64,000 bases of DNA. It comes from Bacidia rubella (taxonomy: Eukaryota > Ascomycota > Lecanoromycetes > Lecanorales > Ramalinaceae). The position numbers were made by a program, and so were the translations under genes. Each line of letters opens with the position of its first letter. Within the stretch, counting starts at the first letter, position 1. The stretch covers positions 682,001 to 746,000 of the forward strand of contig JAVTIF010000007.1 in the NCBI GenBank assembly GCA_032158265.1, given 5' to 3'. Below the pieces are notes generated by a model. It ran no database searches. It had not been told where the DNA came from and was given only the letters and a program-made list of their open reading frames with translations. Positions 55,376 through 64,000 of the stretch are shown one piece after another.

Positions 55376-55983
55376 GTCACGTTTCTGTGGCCTGTTTTGT
55401 GGCTGCCACCATCAGCCATCCGCCATCACGGACATTGCGTCAGCTGAGATGAGGTGAGGGGAATAAGACAAGAGACAGCTTTCTGCCGTCCGTCTCCCGG
55501 TGAGCAGCGGGGGGAAGATGGGGAAAAGGATGAGGATCGCTTGTAGTGTGGGATTCTCTCGCAGACCCTTGGTTGCCTGATTGTCAGTCAGATGTGACGG
55601 GGAGTATTTGGGTGGAGAGAAATGGCGGTGTGAGACAAAGACAGGAAGGATTCCTGATCTAGTGCCATAGCGGTCTGACTTTAGAGTAGGGGAGTAAGGT
55701 ACATAGGTACTTATTAGGTACGCGCCGTGGGGAGGGTTGTCACGTCGATTCCCAACGGACCGTTGAGCGAGACCGTTGTGTTCCATCACGTAATATCTTG
55801 ATCCTGATGGATCCTTCAGGCTCAAACATTTTGCGACTAATATCCTGCTTGCGAATGATTTGTAGCTGTGTTTCCGGGAAGGACATGGATTCGCAACATC
55901 ATAGGAGGTCCGAGGAGGGTAAGCTCGGAAGCAATGCTAGGAAACGACTGGATCGCGGCACTTCGGAAATAGATCATTGATAA

Positions 55984-56019
55984 CGCATGCACGTATATAT
56001 GCACGTATATATGCATGCG
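55984..56019. repeat. Two 12-bp tandem units flanked by an inverted CGCATGC/GCATGCG
   Basis: The unit GCACGTATATAT is repeated twice (55989-56000 and 56001-56012). The block is bounded by CGCATGC at 55984-55990 and its inverse GCATGCG at 56013-56019. Alternating purine-pyrimidine sequence makes it prone to hairpin or Z-DNA formation. Function unknown. Confidence 0.75.
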
Positions 56020-56719
56020 TATGTGATGCGTGGCTTGCTTGATGCGAACGTAGGGAGTACGCAGGGAAATAGTACGCAATGCAAGACACGAATGGATGAA
56101 GCGTTTGAATGTTTTCTTTCTTTTGGAATTATTCTGAGACTATGGCTCTTCAAATGTCAGGATCGGCTCACACGGCTGAGCCATGCTGCCCTTTCCGTCC
56201 GGCTGCCTCCCCCTTCCTCCCCATGCACTACTCTGCCGTCCGGCATCCTTTGAGATAGTCATCCACCCCAGCAGTTCATCCTAGCCACGTGAGGCCGACC
56301 GCGCAGCAAGTCGTCCCAAAAGAAATGTTCTCCGTATAGTACAACCCCAGCTCATCACGAAGCCAAGGGTAGCGATAGTCAAATTGCCTCTCCTTATCTG
56401 TCCATGCATGCACATGTAGAACTCCGAGAAGATATGTCAATCCATGTCTGTGCGTGGGCACGTAGCTGTAGTGGTATCATTAAAAAGAAATCTCCGATGT
56501 TGTTAAAATAACCGAGCAATTTTTGTGGATAGAACCCACGTGCGCCTAGTGTCTCATGATTTAGAGCACTTCCGCTATGTGATGATAGAGGCCGTTATAG
56601 TAAGCATTCGCTAAAGCGCAAGATTGAATAAGCATTATCGTAAGTGGGTGGTATCGAATGTTCTCGTCCAGCGAGCTATGGCGTCGAACAGGTCTAAATG
56701 GCAAGATGTAAATTGCAAT

Positions 56720-58315
56720 TTACCAGCCACTTTTGTGATAATCATGGAAGTCTTCAGTAGTGTAGTCGTCATTCCAGGAATGGTTCTCCTTTCCGCCTTC
56801 ACTTTCAGGGTAGTTCCTCATGTGGGTAAGGTCTTGTGTTGTATGTCTTCGTTTCATGACCGCGTTCGCAGTGGCTTTCTTCTGTTGACGCTCGTATAAG
56901 ACTGCCTTTCTCAACGATTCCGTCATTTCCGTGGCAAGCATGTGTCGTCGCGTTGTGCGAGGAGAAAAGGCAATAGGTGTTGCCTGTGCGTTCGAAGACG
57001 TCATGTTGATGACTTTTGGGCGTTTCGATTGTGGCCCAGGTATAAAGCCACCATTTTCCTGCGAATCTAGACAGGTCTGAGTCTTCGCCTTTCGTAAAGC
57101 TGGTTGAGACTGGGCGTGAGCCTGACGAGCGAAATCGGCTTGCCGATCCCCTTCGTTCAGCTGCGTAGTGAGTAACGAGCGGCGAGAGACTAGATTGGGC
57201 GTCGAGTCAACACGCTGGAACATAGGTCTGTCATCAGCGGTGTTGTCAGCATCCTCAGACCCATCATCTTCCCACTCCTCGTCTTCGTCATCCGAATCAG
57301 ACTCAGTTGCGCTCGAATCTTCGTCATCAGATTCAAACACCTTTTCATCCTCATAAGAGGTCCTCTTGGCCAGTTCATCCTTGAAAGACAGCTGCTTTTT
57401 GGGTGGGGCAGACTTTTTCAAGCCAACGGTCAGTGAACTCTGCTTTGATTGCGAAGGCGTGCGATTGTCGAGTGAGCTTTCATCGTCACCTGACGAGCCA
57501 CCCAGCATGAACGTTGGTTGCACGGCTTTAACAGGTTGAGGTATTGGTTTGCTAGGCGCTGTCGTTGGCGCAAGATGCGTTTTCGATCGATAGGATGATG
57601 AGACTTGGTTTGGTGCAAAGCCTCTGACAATGTGGGAATTCGATAGCGATAGCTCAATGCTGGTGTCTGAGCGAACACTTGGAGTAACGCTGTGATCACT
57701 GCCAGGACTGCTGAGAGGGACGGTCGAAGAAGATGACTCAGATGAGCGTAGGGGAGCGTGCACAGTTAGGGGAGTGGATTGTAATGCAATTGCAGGCGAG
57801 GGTTGAGTCGATTGAACAGCCCGAACCACTTCAGGTGAGAGTTCAGGCTTAGTTTGAGCTTCCTGTATCGATTCGAGCATCCGCTCAAACCGTATTGGGG
57901 TGATATGATTGCTCTTGCAACGAGTGACAGCTGATTGTGCTGCTCCAGTGGAGCGCTTTGAAGGGTGGTGGTTTATTTCGAGTGGTGTTGAGCCAGAGCC
58001 TGCCAGTGATTCTCCTTGTATGTTACCGTCATGCGATTCGACTGACGCCAGTGAATCCACGCTGGCGGACAGGCGTGGTAGATCCGCTTTTCTAGGGCTT
58101 GTTGTCGTGCAACCAGATGCTTTTCCGGGTAATGAAGGGCAACAAAGCGTTTCGCGGGTCCATATCCTCCAACTTAGATTCTCTAGTCGCTTTCCGTCTT
58201 CTAATGAGTCTGCACACTTGGAGAAGACTGGAGAGAGTCAGATTCGGCCGGCACTCGAGAGCTAGAGATACTCACCACTCCATATTCCATGTAGATTTTC
58301 TGCACTAGTACTCAT
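56720..58315 (-). CDS. GATA-N / DUF3295-like fungal protein
   Basis: Exons 58276-58315 and 56720-58227 (complement) give 515 residues. The N-terminus, joined across the 48-nt intron, reads STSAENLHGIWSVFSKC, then ADSLEDGKRLENLSWRIW and TRETLCC. This is the short motif also found at the N-terminus of AreA-type nitrogen regulators (GATA-N/DUF1752). The C-terminus has the DUF3295 hallmark TTRRHMLATEMTESLRKAV, then YERQQKKATANAVMKRRHTT. Between them are Ser/Pro-rich sequence, an acidic run (SDSDDEDEEWEDD) and LSFKDELAKRTSYED. There is no GATA zinc finger. A role in nutrient regulation is inferred from the motif only. An in-frame ATG at 58372 could extend it by 19 residues. Confidence 0.85.
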
Positions 58316-61300
58316 GTGTCTTATTTTTGTCGTGTTCACCGAGCAAATCGGTACTTCTAGTTTCGAAGGCATGATCACGGCCGCCAGAACGTCCGCAGAC
58401 GGGCGGAGACAACTTAGATGTCCTCCGTGATAGTGTAGTGGGCCCTGGAAGAGTCGAGAGGGCAGAGGAGATGGGTATGGAACCCTTGCGAGCAACGTTA
58501 TTTGGTTGAGTTGCGATGGATAAGGTCAACGTATGGGTGGAGGCGTGATGAGCGAAATTAGAATTAAGTCCCAGACCGACACTGGTTTGATGACGATGAA
58601 GACGAAGATGAGGCTCGGAGGTGGTGAGTGGGACGAAGAAGAGTGTAGGGATGTTCTAGACGGTAGCAAAAGTGGCGGTGGGGATCGAAGAAGGTCGATT
58701 TCGGGCTGCGCTGACTCGCAGAGGTAGTTTTGCAGGCTCAGTCGATGTGGATTGGCAATGGTTGAGTTCCAGGTTCAAATCGCGATCGGGGCGTACCAAA
58801 TAGTCGACAAAGCCGAAGTCTGTATGCAAGGCCTCAGGCGGTGCCCCGGAGAGTGAAATGCGCTGTTCAGCGCATGCAGGAGTGTTCGGTTAAGCAGAAA
58901 GTTACTGGGAAGTCTAAAGAGTTGGGAGGCGGATGATGAGTAATAGGTCCAGGATGGGAGAAAGGTGAGAAAGGGTCTTGGTCGTCTTTCTCGTTCCTCA
59001 ATCCTTTTGCCAGAGGAATCGAATTGAAGGTCTGGAATTCAGCGGGGTTTTGTATGAATTGAATGGCGCTGCAACAGTGGATTTACTTCTTGATTTATGA
59101 CACACACAGCATAGGGGAGGAGGGATGGGCAACGGCAATTGCTAGGGTTCAGGTTTGGGATTTAACCTTTGGCCCTTCTACGGGGAAGCTGGAAGAGTGT
59201 GGTGGTAGGCAAAACGAAGAAAGTTAGGGAGATTTCGGCAAGGCTTCATTAGGCGTGTCAACAAGACAAGGCGCGTTCGGATCTAAGGGCTTGAGGGCTT
59301 GAGGGCTTGAGGGCTTGAGGGCTTGAGGGGCTCTCTTTAGTCCAAACAAATAATATTAGTGAACGAAGGCGGAAGTCTCTCCTCGTACTACTACCTCCCT
59401 AATTTGCGATAGGTGCATCGACAAACATGCCTTCTTTTAGTCTCCCGGAATTCCCAGCCGACTGGTTCAGCAGGGATACCAGGGATGCCAGGGATCCAAA
59501 TTCACATCTCTCCAAATCACTTTCTGGAGCTTTGGTCCGACCACTAGAGCCAGCAGCAGTCCCTGTCCATCATCTCCACGCACATCTATCCCGCCCCGAG
59601 TGCACAGATAGCCCAAACGAGACGATGGAAATCGATTCACGAAAGTCTTTACAAAAACAACATCAAATCGGCGACTATGGAAGTAGCTGGACTAGCTCTT
59701 CGATCTCATGGAGGCTTCCGGCGTGGGATTGAAGAGTGGGGGGCTTATTGCGTATCGACAGACAAAATCCTTAGGTGGCCTGATTCAACTCTCATCATTT
59801 CTTGTTGCACCAGCTCACCCCAAGACTGCCTTCCTCTCTGGTCTTACCGTTGATCTACCGAGAAAATGCAATACATGAATTCCAAAGAGTCATAGCACAA
59901 TGATTTCACACGGCACGTAAATGCGGCCTTCAATCTCCGCGCCCTGACCGGATGCGATCGATCTAGATAGGAGTGCTTTTGCAACAGCAAGCTGTTGCGT
60001 GGTCAGATCAATCACAATGCTGATGATGCTACAATCTCAGGGCTGGTGAGATCCGCAGGAGCCTGCTGACTGGTAATGACTGGCAGTCTGCTTGTCGCTT
60101 AGTTGTATTTCTCGTCGTATGCGCTTGAATGACAGCGCAGTTGCGCCACGACAAGTTTGGGCATGTGACGTTCCTCAGGTCAGGACGCGGGGATTATTGA
60201 CCGCATTGATGATTATTTGCGTGAAACCTTGCTGTGCTTCTCCTCTACTCACAGCCCCGTTACCCAAGGAAGCAAACAAAGGCCGGTGGCAGTGGCAGGC
60301 AGTCACATGCTCCGGGGTGCTTCGCTGGCATATGTTTGCACGCGATCATATTCATAGGAGACCGTGACCAGCAGTTGACTGATCCATGCGGAGCTCAATC
60401 GCTTTGTCGCAAGAAAGAGCTCGAGCCAGCTGCAGAGAAATCTCGCATTTCCTAAGGCATGCTTCCCCGGCTCCCCAGGATGATCTACATCCATGCTGAG
60501 CTTTTGCCCCACAATTGAAAGTATGCTGCCTCGTGGCTCAACCGTTCTGTCGGGTCGGCGCTGTTTCATCCCCTGGAGGAGCTAGAAGGCTTTGTCTCAG
60601 TCCCTACAGGCATCTTGCCAACTCAACCTCTGATGATGGGGAGGTGCCGCAGGTAGGCAGGTTGCGCCTACAATACCGCAACAGAGGCATGATCATGTTG
60701 TGACATTTGCCTCTCGTAAACGCTGTACCCCGGATATGCACCCACAGCCTCTCCCTCGGCTCACCGCCTGTCAGATCCTTCGCTAGGGATCTGCCACTAT
60801 GTCTCCTTCTAGAAGCCCACGTGAGCTCAGGCAAGGCAAGGAGTCCGGGCTAGGGGAAGTGTCTTCCGGTCGGGAAGACGCTGGCGACGCTGGATCAACA
60901 TCCCCTTTGACCAACCTCAGCCAGCTCTAGCCCCCTAAAGGGTCCCTAAAGGGCTTTCCAGCAGCCCGTCGCATACGGGACGGTCCTTTGGCAACGCTTG
61001 GGAACGTCTGGACACACCGGTGTGACCGCCAGTCGTTCTATACTAGTAGATGTGTTTTCATCCCGTAGGATGAGCGATCCTCAGCAAGATTCCCGATCAC
61101 TTTTCCAAGTCGTCTAGATGACACCTCATTGATCGTTGCTAAAGCCTCACTTTGCTCCGTGGGTTGTTTGGGGACTTGAAACAGAGCAAAGCCATTGTGT
61201 CACGTCAGCTGGACTGCTTTGGCGCAGACTTAAAATCAGCCAGGCTCCTGCAATGTAAGGGCGACCAAAGCCGGGTACCCTGGAAGACGGCGCAGATCAC

Positions 61301-63210
61301 ATCTGTCGACCTGTCACAAATTTGAGACCTCTCGGAAACAGGAATCGTCAATGCGGGCGTGGAAGGACCTTGCAATGCAGGGACTCAGCGCCAATTTTCG
61401 ATCTTCCCAGTTATGCAAGATGTGATGTGACCTGCATTGCAACTGTCCCCCACCTAGGAGCTACCCATCGCGAGGCAGTGTGGGGGTAAAGTAGAGACCA
61501 ATGCCAGCCACAAATACGTTAAAAAGCCTTAGTCGCCATATCACCAAGTCGCTGGCATACATTGCTCTAACACTTCCATGCTGCTGTCATATGGATCGTT
61601 CATTATCGCAAAACCGCCGCCGGCCACCGAAGAGGTCATTTGATCTTGCCCCTGAAACAGACGATCTTAGCTTACACCGAAAGGTGGGTGGGCGACTGGC
61701 TCAATTTCATATATCAAACATTCCCAGCAGATGCCCGATAAAATCAATCTCGATCCCTCTCTTTGCACGTGGGAGCTTTTAAACAGCGGAGCACTGCGGT
61801 CTTTGCCACGCACGTGTGCTATCCATGAGGCTGCGTTGAGGGCACATGACTATCGATTGTCCTGAGGAACTTGGCCACCTCCGATGGGTTTTCGGACAAG
61901 GGTATTCTATCTTGCGATTATCTCGTCAGTCCTTTACACGATGAATTTTTGTCACTGCTTGTTGTGCTTCCTGACAAGAAAGTCTATGGCGGTGTGAAAA
62001 TGAGCCAGTACTGTTGTTGGCCTTATCTCGTGGCTTTGACAATGACCAAAACTTCGCATGATATACAGCTCTAATAGTGATTGTGCTTTGCTCTATGAAT
62101 CTGCATTATGGAAGAGCTCGAGAGCCAGGCGTTGATCAAGTCAGGGCAGGACACCGTTAGCCCTAGTCCTGACGGAGACGGGAATTGTCAACGTCCGTTC
62201 TCAAGAATTTGTGCAATGCTTCATGTCCGGGCTTGTGGTTGTGTCAAAAAGGCACGCTGATGCTCGACTATGATTCTTAGTACGACCTGCCCAACAGCCT
62301 CCATATTTGCACAGCTGTCAGGGGTCTTACAGTCATTGATTGGCTGTTCCTCCGTTGTATGCGATTCGCTACTCACTCACATCACATTGTCAACGCTATG
62401 CTGCCATGCGATAAAACCCAGCTGGCTTCCGTCTCTCGATCGACAATGTCGCATTTGCGTCTACTCGTGTTGTTTTCCTAAACATTTTCGCAATGCTCTT
62501 GCCCACTTCTCTCCATTGCCGAGCTTTGTACAGGATCGCAATAAGGAGACGTCCCCAAGAGCAACCTGTGGGCTTTGAAACCCGAGGAAGGACCTGAACA
62601 GAATTCGAGGACAGGTCATCCAGCAGCCAGCTAGCTAAGCGTTTAAAGAGCTAAAGCAGAGACCAGGCATATTCACGAATTGACTCTCTTGATATTTTTG
62701 CATGAATCAAAGATTTAAACTCTACAAAATTCACAAGTGAAGCTCTTCCTACTTCTACCGACTGCGTAAAGGAATTGGCATTGTTGGTAGCCGTGGGCGG
62801 CTTTTCGCTTTCTATCTTCCTCGTGTATGCCGGGGTGAATACTGTTGAGTGGGACATTCTTTCAGGATTGTTTCACAGTTAATAAGCCTCAATAGAAGTA
62901 TACGCATAACGCTCGCTCTCAACAGGCGAGAGAGGAAACGACGGCAGGGCGAATGCTTTTTTGAGATTTTCGCAAAGCTCTGATAAAATCTTTGCTTCAT
63001 AGTTGAGCCTTTCTTGCACATATTCCGCATTCCTGTCTCAAATCCTGAATCTAGATGAGAGGGAGGGTCTTGGGTTTCAGAGGTCAAGATACCGCAGTAG
63101 GGTCAAGTGCTATTGGAATACAATTTCTATCATCCCGGTGCTTCTATGCGTGATTTTTGTTTATGTAGAGTGATACATATCGCCGTGTCATACATTCATC
63201 TCTCAACAAC
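58316..63210. other. 4.9 kb gene-poor stretch
   Basis: Between the start of the GATA-N-like gene and the stop of CCT5 (both minus strand) no protein family is recognised. Short frames at 59427-59732, 61501-61782 and 62270-62578 (plus) lack domains. The part nearest 58316 should hold the promoter and 5' UTR of the GATA-N-like gene, which for regulatory genes can be long. An 8-bp tandem repeat lies at 59287-59326. A 12-bp perfect palindrome CACACCGGTGTG is at 61013-61024. Confidence 0.5.
59287..59326. repeat. GGGCTTGA tandem repeat, five copies
   Basis: Five perfect head-to-tail copies of the 8-base unit GGGCTTGA followed by GGGG. It is a short minisatellite in the gene-poor stretch and is not a telomere repeat. 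Confidence 0.85.
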
Positions 63211-64000
63211 TCAGAATTCGTTCTCATCACTGCCAGCAATAATGACATTATTGACCTTCAGCACCATTCGACAAAGCTGTGTCGCGAGGAGTAATTGCTG
63301 CCTCTTCCCAATCAGAGGATCGATGACAAAGTTCTCTCGCATATCTGTTTGAGGGGCCGTATCAGCAAGGACTCATCAAAGCAATTTGTGACTAGAACCT
63401 ACCGTTGCTCCCAGTTCCCATGCAATCAACACCTAATCTCGACTTTCCTTCCTTGACTTGCTTGCTCTTGATCTCTGCTAAGGTCTCGATAGGGCTCAGT
63501 CCAGAGTTCTCCGCCAGCGCCATAGGCACAGCATCCAGCGCATCAGCAAATGCACGCATAGCATATTGCTCGAGACCAGGTGACTTAATCGCTGCATTTT
63601 CAACAGCAAGCGAGCATGCAATTTCGGCTGCTCCGCCTCCGTAAACAACGCGGTTGTCAGTCACTAGGTTTCGCACAACACAGAGGGCGTCGTGAAGAGA
63701 GCGTTTGGCTTCATCAATGATCATCTTATTGCTGCCGCGTATAAAGGCCGTTACGGCTCGGGTATTGGCGCATTCCTCGATCACGAGCATCTTTTCTCGC
63801 GTCGTCCCAAATGTCATCTCTCTGACCACGCCAGCTGTCCCCAGCTTTGAAGCCTTCAAGTCTTCGAATCTTGGTACTATCCTGCCGTTCGTCGCAATTG
63901 CAATAAGCTCGATCTCCGGTCCACCAACCCATCGTACTGCGGGCAACTTACTCTGTAATAGGAGATGATTGGCCTCATCATCAAACCCCCACTGACATAT
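63211..64000 (-). CDS. CCT5: T-complex protein 1 subunit epsilon (CCT5), C-terminal part
   Basis: A subunit of the cytosolic TRiC/CCT chaperonin that folds actin and tubulin. The last two exons are in the window (63403 to beyond 64000, and 63211-63344, complement), giving 243 residues, about the C-terminal 45% of the protein. Conserved blocks are CQWGFDDEANHLLLQ, AVRWVGGPEIELIAIAT, MTFGTTREKMLVIEEC, RGSNKMIIDEAKRSLHDA, RVVYGGGAAEIACSLAVE and SGLSPIETLAEIKSKQVKEG, with RLGVDCMGTGSN before the intron. The final exon gives NFVIDPLIGKRQQLLLATQ and ends AGSDENEF. The N-terminal half, including the ATP-binding start, lies past the right edge. Confidence 0.96.

Larger units (their letters stand above)
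51289..56719. other. 5.4 kb gene-poor stretch
   Basis: No protein family can be recognised between the WSS1 stop and the stop of the GATA-N-like gene. The longest open frames are 52274-52726 (plus, 150 codons, no early ATG) and 53747-54322 (minus, begins with GTG). Neither has domains. I see no transposase, integrase, reverse transcriptase, long terminal repeat or strong AT bias. Simple repeats lie at 55352-55375 and 55984-56019. It may hold non-coding RNA, lineage-specific genes with introns, or decayed sequence. Confidence 0.5.

Noticed and set aside
58305..58529. Ser/Pro-rich minus-strand frame overlapping the GATA-N-like start, looking like a uORF
   Set aside because: It opens with TTG, not ATG, and joins no conserved sequence.
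58760..58800. GGTTCAAATC box resembling a tRNA B box
   Set aside because: No matching A box, D arm or acceptor stem around it.
60920..60970. CCCTAAAGGGTCCCTAAAGGG resembling telomere-type CCCTAA units
   Set aside because: Only two interrupted units with different spacing. It is not a telomeric tract.
61320..62220. Two faintly similar segments (near 61331 and 62169) suggesting a diverged repeat
   Set aside because: Similarity is limited to about 25 bases with several mismatches, which chance can explain.
1..64000. Secondary-metabolite or mating-type cluster, CRISPR array, or integrated element
   Set aside because: No polyketide or peptide synthase, mating-type, integrase, transposase or spaced-repeat pattern is present.

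Overview
The window is nuclear DNA of a filamentous ascomycete (Pezizomycotina). Genes are compact and carry 0-13 short spliceosomal introns (mostly 43-76 nt, GT...AG, with CTGAC/CTAAC-like branch sites). Several families are typical of moulds: an AcuK/Ert1-type Zn2Cys6 regulator, a Kch1-type potassium channel, a DUG2-type WD40-M20 protein, a GATA-N/DUF3295-like protein, an alternative oxidase and a fungal-type dynamin. Dothideomycetes or a neighbouring class is likely, but that is an inference from overall resemblance. I see no bacterial, viral or plasmid signature, no CRISPR, no rRNA and no convincing tRNA.

Layout: 0-9 kb holds a partial gene end, TIM17, an unrecognised membrane protein, DUG2, a small YqfO/CutA1-like protein hidden in three exons, and a four-helix membrane protein. 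9-18 kb holds MAM3, a DHR2-like RNA helicase, riboflavin kinase (FMN1) and the ERT1/AcuK regulator. 19-30 kb holds a 14-exon MFS transporter, KCH1, the E1-beta subunit of branched-chain keto acid dehydrogenase and a PNPOx-ferredoxin reductase fusion. 29-43 kb holds a two-zinc-module protein, alternative oxidase, VPS71, a GMPPA-type protein, a candidate 72-residue microprotein, a RING protein, a Cys-rich protein and lysyl-tRNA synthetase. 43-51 kb holds a dynamin-like GTPase, COX15, an FBXO9-like F-box protein and WSS1. 51.3-56.7 kb and 58.3-63.2 kb are long gene-poor stretches flanking a GATA-N/DUF3295-like gene. The window closes inside CCT5.

Most genes are unlinked housekeeping functions. 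Many act in mitochondria or supply their cofactors: TIM17, FMN1, BCKDHB, AOX and COX15. The most suggestive link is that the AcuK/Ert1 (Neurospora AOD5) regulator and the alternative oxidase lie about 15 kb apart, and the oxidase upstream region has one CGG-N7-CGG element of the type reported for this regulator pair. Exon structures were worked out by hand from splice consensus and protein-family continuity. Each spliced frame closes exactly, but none is supported here by transcripts or database searches.
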